Origin: Isoperla grammatica
Lineage: Eukaryota > Arthropoda > Insecta > Plecoptera > Perlodidae
Assembly: GCA_945910005.1 (NCBI GenBank)
Contig: OX246739.1
Coordinates: forward strand, 36,838,608-36,902,607
Length of the DNA stretch: 64,000 nt
Direction: 5' to 3'
Of the stretch, positions 12,762 to 23,880 are shown in pieces; position 1 is the stretch's first letter; each line of letters opens with the position of its first letter. Made by a program: the position numbers and the translations under genes. The notes beneath the pieces are model-generated. The model saw only the letters and a program-made list of their open reading frames with translations, did not search any database and was not told the DNA's origin.

Positions 12762-15323
12762 AGTCCCAATGAAGGGCCAGGCCACGTGACTAAAATAAAT
12801 ATAAAAAGTGCTCGCCAATGGGGTGATCCTTATCTTAGTTATCAACCCCTAACCAAGTTAAATACGCTCCAATAATCTGTGTACTTGAGATCCAGATAGC
12901 GGGGAAACTATTGTTGCTGCTTTGTGTCCCCAGGATTATGCTAGGGTAAACTAGTCTACTCTTCTAAACTTCACTAATCCATTTACCAATAGCGCTCGCT
13001 GCCATGGGCCACCTCGTGATGTCGGGATTCAAACAGCTGATGCAAGCGCTTGGTCAGACTTCTTCATAAACCTCGTTGCAAACTCAAGCAGTCCTTATTT
13101 GTTGTTATTTATAGTTATGTTCCAAATCAACCAAAAGTAAATTATTTATTATAATTACAATAATATTTACTCTTAGATTTTCATCAGTGAGTCGACAAGT
13201 AATTAAATTAAATTCTTGTAGACTGCGCGGAAAATAACGTAACATCCTAATAACATAATGTATCAAAAGATCAATTTCATATTGGCTAGTATATTCCCTT
13301 AGTTATCATAATGCCCAATCCATCGTCAGCACCATCGCAACAACACAACATCTACATCGGACTTTGCTCGTCACTTTCTTAAAGTATGTAATTTAGCGTG
13401 CTTACTTAATTGGACACTAACTATGGCTAGAGCTTTATGCTCCTTTTTACTTGATTAAAAATTGTACAGTGTGCTTTTTCTTATATGTTATTTAACTAAT
13501 GAACTAAATATGACGAGTTGCAAATCCTTGCAGATGTTTCACCGAGTATTGGCGGTGTGTGTGTTGCCCCCCACGTATCTTATATGTGAATATCACGGAT
13601 TACACCTTCTAACCGTCACATAGATCAAACCAAGTGACAGCCCGTCGATCTGGCAACCGTGTCCCGATATCATTACAACACACACATACATACACACACG
13701 CGGACGTGGATAAATGTTTTCAATCACGTCATTGAAATGTGTTGCTCTGACTCTGCGTCTGCCACTTCTCACCACGCATTGTGCGTGTGGCCGACGGAAC
13801 AAGGGAGCACGAGTCAAAGAGTTACAATCTACAGGGGCGGTTTAAACCCCCTCTCCCGCGGCGAACGGTGAATGGCTGAAATATGAATTGACAAAACACT
13901 GCCCACGGGATTTCCCCGTTTCTTTTATACAAGAAGTCATTAAACGCGTAGAATAATATTTCGTGTCGGATTTCAAAGGCGAGCTTCCTTGCAAGAGGGG
14001 AGATACCATATCGGACCCACGATATCACCCTTTCTTGAGTGGCTTGCATTAATTATGCAACGAGAGCATCGCGACGAGTGGCTACCGGCACGTAGCCTTC
14101 TCTCAGTCAATGTACCGCGTTCTCGGAAGTAGATAGAAGCCGTAATAAGTTTCGAACCCTCGTTCAGTTCCCGCTAACCGAGAGTGCCCGCACAACTTCC
14201 GCCTGGTTCCAAGTATAACTTGCCGAACAATTTGTATGGTTGCATGTCCGCCCACCCAAAGCCTACCTCAGTAGAAAACATTATACATTTCCAACTATTT
14301 CTGAAATTTTTGTGTTCTCCACACGAGAAAAACTCTTCTTGATGGTGTAAACTGCAATAATTCACTACAATAATGCACAAGTGACAATAAACTACCCTTA
14401 GCTAAATTGCCCCATAGGGAAATCTGTGAAATAGCCTCCACACAATTTTTGCCTCAATCGTTCATATATTCTACTTTCATCATATTTATCAATAGAAAAA
14501 CAACTACTGTCGATTGTCGTTCAATATCATAGTTTCTTTACGTACACGGTGTTTTTGGCCGTAGGGGTGCAGACGGGAGGCGCTCTCTGAATGAATTGGT
14601 CCCATGTTTGCTTAGTGCTTCCTTGTCGTTGAAGGATAAACAACGTCAACGTGCACATCCGTCTAAATAGTTGGAAATTAATTCCAAAACGACTTATGAA
14701 GATGGTTAATTTACATTTAAAAAGTTCTTCAATGGAAGTGACAGACAATACATCCCTAGAGGAAGTGTATACAATTATTTTAGATGTGCGTTTGTTTACA
14801 GGCGACGAAGAAAAACGCTTAGTTAATGCTTAAAAGTATCTCATATTTTTTATTTGCCACACTGAGACTGACAGGTTAGTGGTAGCGATGAATCGCGTGG
14901 TGCAATTACATGGCTTCTTTCCCCATCACCCCTCCATCCTCCTCTCCCCACTCATACATCACATCCCTCACCGGCGTTTGTCTTGCACAGTTTTGCACCT
15001 GCTTTGTTGCAGATGAATGAGGGAAGCTGCAAACATTATCTAAAATTGATCATTTATCTTATTAAGTACAGATTTTTCTCTTGCAAAGATTTTGTACAAC
15101 GGAACGTGGAGGGAGATACTAACTATAGAATAACTTACTTCTCCCGGAAATGAGTTTGGTTACTCAAAGAACTCGGTTGAAAGGGTGCGGGGATAAGAAA
15201 GGGGTTATTCTCGGAGGGGGAGGATAAGGTTAAGGAGGGGAGGTACTTAAACCAAGCCGCAACCCCCCTTTTTGCAAGATGATAACATGTCAAGTACAAG
15301 GGGCTACAACAGCGCCCCGGGGC

Positions 15324-15344
15324 GGGGGGGGGGGGGGGGGGGGG
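15324..15344 (+). repeat. Poly-G run, 21 bases
   Basis: Uninterrupted G homopolymer, the longest C/G run in the window. Confidence 0.95.
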
Positions 15345-17211
15345 TAGGTTTGTTGACATAGCTGAGTGCAGCCACACTCAATAGGTTTCCACATTTCCAG
15401 CGCAACTAATAATTTCATTTCTACATTTCAACCACTCACTCACGTGTGCATGTACGATTCTTGTTTACATTTGAACGCGCGATTTTAGGTAAGCTCATTT
15501 AGCCATAACGGTTATTCATTAACACTTTTCCCAAGCTCACTATTTGCTGTACTGATAGAGGGATTATTTGCTCGGAGTTTTACGGGGGCCCACACGGGTC
15601 ACCGTACAATTGTTTCAGCCCTGATGAAGTGTTCACGGCAACAGAGTAACCACCGAGGGGAGAACCCTTAACCACACATTCGATAAAAAGAAGAAGTTGA
15701 TACTGTGGAGAACAGGTCATGAATATGCGCTCAATAATAATAAAAACGATCGTGGGGTATCGTTGCTTGAATGTTTCTATTTAACGGTGGTGGCACTCTT
15801 CTCTATAGATTCACGTTCGTACAAATTACCAATTTGAAACAGATTTAAAATTATACACCGTCGGTGGAAAATGAAAAAGTAAATCGAATTACAGATTCGT
15901 ATTCACGGATTGATATTCAAAAGAAATAAAAATTAACTACAGCCTGCATTTAAAAACGTGTTATGCATGAAATGTGTCGAAATGGATGTGAATTAGCCGA
16001 TACAATACGACAAATGAGCAGTCAGTGGTTTAATTCTTTGAATGTAACGTTATAGAAATAAATGCAATCGTCGTAAGTTATAAGCATCGTGTTGACACTA
16101 GTTACGTTATGTTATATGTGTTTATTTTGGTCTGCAAAGAGCATATACAACTTTGAACTGTCGTTAAGAACACAGTGAAAACTATTAAAGAAAACACACA
16201 ACGTATATACAGTTGCCAAAATGCACAACTCCTCTGAATATAGACACATTACTTATAAGATATACTAGATAAACACAATATACAAATAATGAGAAATTTA
16301 ATGAGAAATTTGAAACCAACAATTGTGCACAGACAGAACAATCAATAATTAAAACAATCAATAACTAACATTTTATTTTTTATCTTCACACATATAGGAA
16401 TAGTGAACATTCTGAAATGACACGTTGGTATACCCCAAATATCGTCACCTTGATCGGTGAGTGAGTTTGTTGCAAAACAAAGTATTATTGTATTGCGTCT
16501 CGATAAGATAACATTAATTTGAAATATAATTGAAACTGTCCGATTTCGTCCACAAGTATTTTCTCTCCTTAATGAATTTTCAGCATTCCAAAATGTTAAT
16601 TTCAAATTCCATTTTCAAGATTCGAACAATTTGTGGTCAGTTCTGTTGAGTACTACCTCTGAATACCAATATTATTCAAGTGTTGCGCACGAAACTCACA
16701 AGATTGTAGTTCAGTCTTGACTCGCCGTAGGGCGGTAGTATTTGCGGCCGCTTGATGAACTAGAGTAATGAATTATGCATCGAGAAACACACCATGCAGT
16801 CCAAGGCAAACAACCTGGCCTGTTCTTACAAGGGAATTAACCGCGAACAACAACAACAATTAAAGCAGGACATTTGCTTATACAGCCCTACAAGATGTAT
16901 ATCAGTGGATTGCCAGGGGTAGGAACTTTGTCGTTACTGTAATTCGGTTTCGCTGCCGTTGTTGTCTGCATTGTCTGCATTGTCCGGGGACCGAGCCGAC
17001 TCTGGACCGGCGCCTCCACCAATAGGCGAGCAGGGTTGTTCCGAGGCTTCATTGTTGGGACACGATCAGTTACATGTTATTATTGGATCCTCACATGTAT
17101 TTTGTGTATTTCTTTATTCGTTTTATGAAGCTTATCGCTTTATTTGAAATCAAAATGCAATTTTTTAAATTATATATGACATTTTTTCTAGTTTTCATCA
17201 CAGTTGTTTAA

Positions 17212-17357
17212 GGGCCGGTATTTCAATGTCCAGTTTAAGTGTTAAGTAAATTTAACTGTCAGGTAAGCCAAGTTTGGTGTATTTCTATTGGCCGTTGTCA
17301 TGGTGAAAACAATTTAACTGACAAGTAAATTTTAACTGGACATTGAAATACCGGCCC
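17212..17357. mobile_element. MITE, 146 bp, near-perfect terminal inverted repeats, TAA target duplication
   Basis: The ends GGGCCGGTATTTCAATGTCC and its inverse complement GGACATTGAAATACCGGCCC are identical over 20 bases, and similarity continues inward (AGTTTAA / TTAACT). TAA flanks the element on both sides (17209-17211 and 17358-17360). The interior has TTGGCCGTTGTCATGGTGAA. A 3-bp TWA-type duplication with GG...CC ends is typical of PIF/Harbinger non-autonomous elements; that class assignment is inference. It lies 415 bp upstream of the exon. Confidence 0.88.
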
Positions 17358-17504
17358 TAAATCATCTAGAACAACAATACACAACAATATGTATTTTACA
17401 TAAAGGTGCATTGCCGCGTACAGCAACAACATAATCATCATCATCATCTATTCATTTTGCTTTTATATTTCTAAAGGTTGTGCATCGTAGACATTGAAGA
17501 ATTC

Positions 17505-17613
17505 GGCCCGGTAATATTTAGTAAACTATTTATTTGTTTTCGCCATGGCAACCATATTTCCCATTGGTTATTTCCTTGTGAAAACATCTTCGTAGAGAGT
17601 TTCAAAATACGGG
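17505..17613. mobile_element. Diverged second MITE copy in inverted orientation
   Basis: Starts GGCCCGGTAATATTT and ends AAAATACGGG, a decayed version of the termini at 17212-17357. The interior TTGTTTTCGCCATGGCAACC is the inverse complement of the TTGCCATGGTGAAAACAA-type core of the neighbouring element. The two copies lie 147 bp apart, head to head in core orientation. Confidence 0.55.
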
Positions 17614-17744
17614 TTCTTAGAGGACTGTAATACAAACCAGATAATGCGAATCTAGTTTTAAAATTGTCTTTTTACTGTCGTTATATTATTTGTTTTTAGA
17701 ATTTGTTTTATATTTGCGAGTAACTACCCCGGCATTGTGACCTT

Positions 17745-17772
17745 GTCTGATTTGACCTTCGTTTGCTTCCAG
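17745..17772 (+). other. Splice acceptor and polypyrimidine tract of the teneurin-like exon
   Basis: The sequence before the exon is pyrimidine-rich and ends CGTTTGCTTCCAG. A TCTGAT-like branch-point candidate lies about 25 bases upstream. The frame stays open slightly upstream of the AG, but the conserved residues begin after it, so I place the exon start at 17773. Confidence 0.65.
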
Positions 17773-18036
17773 GGAAGGGCCGGCTCTACCCCGCCTACAG
17801 CCTAAGCGGGTCAGACGGCGAGACTGAGCTGCACGACTCTCCGATCCACCACCGCTCTCTGCGGCGCCACCAGTCACCGTACCAGCAGCACACGTACCAG
17901 CAGCCGTACCACCATCAGACATCCCAGCAGGCCGCGGGGCTAAGCGACACCCCCACCTCAGAGAATGCTTCGGACGCGACACTGACCGACTCCGAGCTCG
18001 CTTTGGCACGTGACTCCACGCTTCTTGTGCATAACG
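17773..18036 (+). CDS. TENM: Internal coding exon, probable teneurin intracellular (N-terminal cytoplasmic) domain; partial gene
   Basis: Seen: an open segment flanked by a pyrimidine-rich tract ending TTGCTTCCAG and by the donor GTAAGC. It is 264 bp and starts and ends in phase 1 (two bases finish a split codon; one G begins the next). The first full codons read KGRLYPAYSLSGSDGETE. A DSP motif lies near residue 23, a dibasic RR near 31, a His/Gln/Tyr-rich stretch at about 33-53, and ENASDATLTDSE at about 64-75. Known: vertebrate teneurin cytoplasmic domains carry YSLSTGSD...DTEGGMSPEHA and, further on, RENSALTLTDSD. Both blocks match in order and spacing apart from the His/Gln insert. Teneurins are type II transmembrane adhesion proteins whose cytoplasmic tail binds the cytoskeleton and is reported to reach the nucleus. 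Third codon positions are mostly G or C, unlike the AT-rich flanks. Inferred: one exon of a much longer gene; a symmetrical 1-1 exon could be skipped in frame. The family call comes from motif recall, not a search. The reading frame and splice sites are surer than the name. Confidence 0.62.
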
Positions 18037-18042
18037 GTAAGC
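18037..18042 (+). other. Splice donor of the teneurin-like exon
   Basis: GTAAGC follows ATAACG, a good match to the metazoan donor consensus. The frame stays open past this point to 18149, but the downstream residues are a low-complexity MVFMVF-type repeat. I therefore end the exon at 18036. Confidence 0.65.
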
Positions 18043-18098
18043 CACGCATGGTCTTCATGGTCTTCATGGTCTTCGTGCTCTTCATACTCTTCATGGTC
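18043..18098 (+). repeat. Short GTCTTCATG minisatellite directly after the splice donor
   Basis: About six imperfect copies of the 9-mer GTCTTCATG (variants GTGCTCTTC, CATACTCTTC) start just inside the intron. Because 9 is divisible by 3, the exon frame stays open through them and would add a hydrophobic Met/Val/Phe run if the intron were retained. I read it as intronic repeat. Confidence 0.7.
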
Positions 18099-19936
18099 AA
18101 GCGAGCTCACTTGTCAACAACAAATGAGCTGTCTTATTCGTGGCTTTAGATCTGCCGCCAATTTTTTACTACAACTCTCCAATCACACTCTTAACCAGCT
18201 GACAATCCCGAGCTCGTGCAACTCGCACAAAGTACAATAGTAAAAATAACAACTAATGAGGCAATTGCCTTTATCCCAAAAAAACAAACAAATAAATAAT
18301 TAAGACAATGGCTCCGTGTTTGCATTAACCTAGTTGTTACATTGTGACAGTGCTCTGTACGTATTTAACCGTTCTCGTTCTCTATTGGTTTAAGTGACGT
18401 CGGATTGAAAAAATTCGTAAAATCATAAACTCGAATCTGCGATTGCAATTGAAAAATGTAATTCTATGTAGTTAGTTATTCTTGTATGCTTGGCGTACGG
18501 GCTTTGCAACTACTATATAGTATATTATATACATTTTTTTTAAAAACAAATATCACGTTACACCGAAAACTTAATCACCATAATTTGCTACTTTGTTTTT
18601 TAGTACCCATTTCGCTACACACCTCATTATATCCATCCTTTCTCTAAACGAAGATTTTAGAAAATAACCAAGGACGCTATTTTACAATTATTCGGACTAT
18701 CAGGAACATACTTAGTTCTAAAAAGAAAATTATTTACCACATGAAGGAATAATTATGAACTTACTTTTCAAATGTTGCACAAAGTATACCTTCATTCCCT
18801 CTGTAAAGCTTAATGGAGTGAGTTCGCCTTATGAAGATCACACGGCCACGGACCAAAAGCTATTTAGACGCTTATTGTAGCTCCCGGAGTTTCTTCTACT
18901 CGATAGCACCCATGAAAAAGGACCTTTTGGTTATGTTAATGGCGAAAACAGAATCAGCTGATTCGGCGAGCTAATCTGCGTTGCCTCTGAAGCAAGCACG
19001 CATTCACTTGTTTTCTCGTAGAAGCGCGGTTAACGATGCCGCACAAGGAAAACTGTTGGGAGATATTCAACGATTATGGTTCGCTATCTTCCCTTTTCCT
19101 TTCCAATTCAATTCCACGATATCTGCTCACTAGTTGCGCTGTTGCGGAAATCACGCAACGCAACGCAGCGCTCAGCGTGCTCTAGTCACTAACTATACTG
19201 TAGTGCGATATCGGCTCACTAGTAGCGCTGATGCAGCAATAAAAAAGGCGTGTGCGGCAACTCATGCGGTTGGGACGCAGATCTAAAGCGTATGTCACTT
19301 GTAGGGACGTTAGGCGTAGGGCATGGGTTTTGTTAACTGTCCTTCATCTTCATCTATCACCTCTCTTCATCTTGAATAGCACGATTGTAATAAAGATTAA
19401 CCCGATTTAAATATTAACGTGTTAAACTATGTGTTACTATAGACGGGGAAGCTTGTATCAGTTATTTTCTAGTCACGTGACCTGTAGGTTATTAGAAGAC
19501 ACAGATCGACAAGGAGGGAGACAAGTCCACATTGATTTATTTGTACCTTAAGTACATTCTTAAACAAAGTTCATATTTTTAATCAGACGTTAAAACATTA
19601 CCAATCCATACGTATTATTTGTATTTCCTGCCGTCGTAACATTATAACATGAATGTGTCTGAAATGTTTACCCATTCCAGGACGTTGGTTGTGCAGCCCA
19701 ATATGTTGGTGACCTGAAACACGGATCATTGTTTATTACAGCCATCTACAGTAAACGGATGTGATGCACTGGCGCCCGATTTAAATCCGAATCAATTTAC
19801 AATGACACAACACTCGGTATTATAGCCCGAGGAACGAGTGTAAATGGGTCGCCTAGTCGTCATGTTCGTGTTGTGTTTGTTCGCGTTCGGTTCGGTTCGG
19901 TCCCTCGTCTCTCCACAACACAGACCGCGGTATATA
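18099..19936. other. Non-coding, start of the downstream intron
   Basis: AT-rich, no second exon recognised. One imperfect direct repeat is present at 19118 and 19206. Nothing else supportable. Confidence 0.5.
19118..19240 (+). repeat. Direct repeat pair of about 34 bp
   Basis: CGATATCTGCTCACTAGTTG followed by CGCTGTTGCGG at 19118 recurs as CGATATCGGCTCACTAGTAG followed by CGCTGATGCAG at 19206, 88 bp away. Between them is a CGCAACGCAACGCAGCGC stretch. Confidence 0.7.
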
Positions 19937-20321
19937 GGATGTATTCACGTGGTGTCACAGCGGCCATATTTGAGACAAAGTGTAAATTTTATTTAATAAA
20001 AGATGCCCATGACGAAATATACGAGTTTCTGAAATGGTTGGCGAAAATGATTATTTGTGTCATTGTCAACTACAAAAAAAGTGGCCGAGATAAGAGATGG
20101 TGTTCGGAGCCTACAGGGTTGGTTTAGTCACTTTAAATTAAAGTCCCCCACTGCAAATCAGTTTCGTTACTGAGTGGGTAGGCTCTAACCAAATTTTGAG
20201 AACAGTACAGTGGGTTGATCCTTCAACCAAACGCCAACTGAAACATTGTAACAAAGAACTACCAATCACGTGGCACTTTGGCAACCATTATGGCCTCCAT
20301 GCGCATTATGTGAATACACCC
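19937..20321. mobile_element. MITE, 385 bp, GGRTGTATTCAC termini, TATA target duplication
   Basis: Starts GGATGTATTCACGTGGTGTC, followed by a GGCCAT block. The inverse complement of its end reads GGGTGTATTCACATAATGCG, followed by a GGCCATAATGG block. TATA is found on both flanks (19933-19936 and 20322-20325). The longest ORF inside (84 codons from 19873) starts outside the element and is unrecognised. A second, truncated copy lies at 27287. Confidence 0.82.
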
Positions 20322-20325
20322 TATA

Positions 20326-21244
20326 CGTATTAGTAGTGTTTAGTTTTCGCTAATATACGTTACGTAGATACAATGTTATGGGTCCAGAAAAACATCGAAA
20401 TTACAATTGCAAATTAAGATATATCATAAATTGAAATCAAGCAAAAAAAAATACATAAACTTAAACGAAATAATATGTAAGACAGAGATTTAAATTTGTA
20501 ATAACTTACATATTAGTTATATGGGTAATTATTCTTAAGAAAGTTGATACATTCGGCTTTGTATACGTATTGACATTTGTATTGAGTTTTGTGTACGTAT
20601 ATGCACATTTAAACTGTAGTAACTTTATTTATATAGTGAATACTGTTCTACATTTCTCTCTCGAAATCGGTTTTAAGGATCTTAAAAATGCATTGCAGAC
20701 AAATCCAACTCGCCGCGCGCTTAGCGACATTTTGTAATCGAAATACTAAACCAGAATGAACGAACGAACGCAAGGCGGTAATAAATACAGCTGCAATGCA
20801 CTGGGACCATAAAACTGTGTCTGCACATAAAAGACAAGCGGGGCCGCAAGTCAGCACTTTCGGGAGGCATAAGCTAGGCACGTCCTCAGACAGAGTTCCC
20901 GTGTCATGTCCGCGACACGTCAGCTTTCGGGCGTCATCGGGGATTTCAACACTCTCTTTTTATTACTCTCGGTGACTCTTTAAAACGTTTATTACATTGA
21001 GTCTTTCGAAATTTTGTTCCAAGTCGGGCATGAGATCAAGTTTGAACACACTTTTTAACGTCAGTATACGTACGTTGTAAACAAATACAATAAATACTTA
21101 TACATTTCTATTTTTTGTCTACCTATAGTATGTCATAAGAACTGATTTTCAGTGGGGGCCTCGTTGCTGTGACGGCTCCAAAGACTTTGTTGACATGTAA
21201 ATGTCATCATCGTAGTGACCCTGTAGCCCTCACGTGACAGAGAC
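20326..21244. other. Non-coding spacer between MITE and 37-bp array
   Basis: AT-rich unique sequence with no gene or repeat seen apart from short palindromic GTATACGTA-like motifs. Confidence 0.5.
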
Positions 21245-23400
21245 GACCCTAACCACCGCCTCCTAGTTAGCTACGTGGCACTAAACACTAAACACACCGC
21301 CACCTGTATGGCTACGTGACACATAACAACACACAGGTACTAAACTCACTAAACTCATATGACTGCGTGCGTGACAGATAACAATACACCGACACTAATC
21401 TGCACCGTCTCCTATAACTTATAACTATGTGACAGATAACAACACACATAAACTAATCACACCGCCTCCTAGACGACTACGTGACAGATAACAACACACC
21501 GCCTCCTAGATGACTACGTGACATAGCAACCCACCGCCTCCTAAAACTACGTGACAGATAACAACACACCGCCTCCTAGATGACTACGTGACATAGCAAC
21601 ACACCGCCTCCTAGATGACTACGTGACAGATAACAACACACCGCCTCCTAGATGACTACGTGACATATAACAACACACCGCCTCCTAGACGGTTACGTGA
21701 CAGATAACAACACACCGCCTCCTAGATGACTACGTGACAGATAGCAACACACCGCCTCCTAGACGGCTACGTGACAGATAGCAACACACCGCCTCCTAGA
21801 CGACTACGTGACATATAACAACACACCGCCTCCTAGACGACTACGTGACATATAACAACACACCGCCTCCTAGACGGTTATGTGACAGATAGCAACCCAT
21901 CGCCTCCTAGATGACTACGTGACATATAACAACACACCGCCTCCTAGACGGCTACGTGACAGATAGCAACACACCGCCTCCTAGATGACTACGTGACATA
22001 TAACACACCGCCTCCTAGACGGTTATGTGACAGATAGCAACCCATCGCCTCCTAGATGACTACGTGACAGATAACAACACACCGCCTCCTAGATGACTAC
22101 GTGACATATAACAACACACCGCCTCCTAGACGGCTACGTGACAGATAGCAACACACCGCCTCCTAGATGACTACGTGACAGATAGCAACACACCGCCTCC
22201 TAGACGGTTATGTGACAGATAGCAACCCATCGCCTCCTAGATGACTACGTGACATATAACAACACACCGCCTCCTAGACGGCTACGTGACAGATAGCAAC
22301 ACACCGCCTCCTAGATGACTACGTGACATATAACACACCGCCTCCTAGACGGTTATGTGACAGATAGCAACCCATCGCCTCCTAGATGACTACGTGACAG
22401 ATAACAACACACCGCCTCCTAGATGACTACGTGACATATAACAACACACCGCCTCCTAGACGGCTACGTGACAGATAGCAACACACCGCCTCCTAGATGA
22501 CTACGTGACATATAACACACCGCCTCCTAGACGGTTATGTGACAGATAGCAACCCACCGCCTCCTAGATGACTACGTGACAGATAACAACACACCGCCTC
22601 CTAGATGACTACGTGACATATAACAACACACCGCCTCCTAGACGGTTATGTGACAGATAGCAACACACCGCCTCCTAGACGGTTATGTGACAGATAGCAA
22701 CCCACCGCCTCCTAGATGACTACGTGACATATAACAACACACCGCCTCCTAGATGACTACGTGACATATAGCAACACACCGCCTCCTAGATGACTACGTG
22801 ACAGATAGCAACACACCGCCTCCTAGACGGTTACGTGACAGATAGCAACACACCGCCTCCTAGACGGTTACGTGACAGATAGCAACACACCGCCTCCTAG
22901 ACGGCTACGTGACATATAGCAACCCACCGCCTCCTAGGCGACTACGTGAGATATAGCAACCCACCGCCTCCTAGGCGACTACGTGACATATAGCAACCCA
23001 CCGCCTCCTAGGCGACTACGTGACATATAGCAACCCACCGCCTCCTAGGCGACTACGTGACAGATAGCAACCCACCGCCTCCTAGGCGACTACGTGACAT
23101 ATAGCAACCCACCGCCTCCTAGGCGACTACGTGACATATAGCAACCCACCGCCTCCTAGGCGACTACGTGACAGATAGCAACCCACCGCCTCCTAGACGG
23201 CTACGTGACATATAGCAACCCACCGCCTCCTAGACTACTACGTGAGATATAGCAACCCACCGCCTCCTAGGCGACTACGTGACATATAGCAACCCACCGC
23301 CTCCTAGACGGCTACATGACATATAGCAACACACCGCCTCCTAAACGGCTACGTTACATATAGCAACACACCGCTTCCTAGACGACTACGTGACAGATAG
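21245..23400. repeat. 37-bp tandem array, about 58 copies, with higher-order structure
   Basis: The consensus unit runs CCGCCTCCTAGATGACTACG then TGACAGATAACAACACA. Spacing of CGCCTCCTAG is 37 bp. Units at the left edge (21245-21470) are diverged; those from about 21470 to 23390 are highly alike. Recurring variants are GATGACTACG, GACGGCTACG, GACGGTTATG, CAGATAAC, CAGATAGC and CATATAAC. A CCCATCGCC variant occurs at about 21896, 22041, 22226 and 22371, giving alternating 145 and 185 spacings and thus a 330-bp higher-order period. The 145 interval holds a unit with a 3-bp deletion. From about 22910 the units switch to a GGCGACTACG/CATATAGC type. No spacers, so not CRISPR-like. Confidence 0.96.
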
Positions 23401-23880
23401 ACACAATTGGAACGTCCATCACTATAGCCGTGATTGAATTATTGTGCGATGCTCAATTACACTAATAAGCGTCACAGGCATGTTCTCATGTGACGGCGCT
23501 GTGCAATGCATGCTGGGTCAGTCTCGGCACTAGGTCAGCGCGGGCTGTCTGTAAGTCAATCACAGACCGTAGACTGACGTGTATGTGGACATGACGCCCG
23601 GTTATATCGTAATAAGCAATCGATTAGGCTCTTCGAGATGTCGAACGTGTTTAGTCTGATGTGGATACATGACGGTGTTATATTGTAATAGTCAATCCAT
23701 TATATACGTCTATCTATACTCTGGGGTCAGTCCAGCACTTTATTTCGGAGCTTCTCTCTCAAGTTCTGCACATTAGGGTGGAGTGAAAATATGAAGTTTA
23801 CATACAATCATATCGTTAATATCTCAGGTGTGCGTTGTCAAGACTTGACACAATTCTGGCAAGTATATGTCTTTAATATC
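23401..23880. other. Non-coding flank of the 37-bp array with a degenerate 80-bp duplication
   Basis: A stretch at about 23577 (GTATGTGGACATGACG, GGTTATATCGTAATAAGCAA) resembles one at about 23657 (GATGTGGATACATGACG, GTTATATTGTAATAGTCAA), an imperfect direct repeat 80 bp apart. Nothing else supportable. Confidence 0.5.

Larger units (their letters stand above)
9961..17211. other. Non-coding, presumed intron upstream of the teneurin-like exon
   Basis: No recognisable exon on either strand. It contains simple repeats (CTT tracts near 10743 and 12459, C15 at 12173, G-rich 12732-12761, G21 at 15324) and a small hairpin GTAACACA-TCG-TGTGTTAC at 10370-10388. The rest is unique AT-rich DNA. The preceding teneurin exon, if present in the window, is not visible to me. 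Confidence 0.5.

Noticed and set aside
12453..12845. 130-codon minus-strand ORF with poly-Pro and poly-Lys
   Set aside because: Produced by the G-rich tract and the CTT microsatellite read in reverse.
15614..15650. Second hammerhead candidate beginning CTGATGA
   Set aside because: No stem II followed by GAAA downstream.
17763..17772. Translation start at the TTG upstream of the exon
   Set aside because: This is the intron's pyrimidine tract and AG acceptor; the conserved residues start after it.
21245..23400. CRISPR-like array
   Set aside because: Units are directly adjacent with no unique spacers, and the context is eukaryotic.
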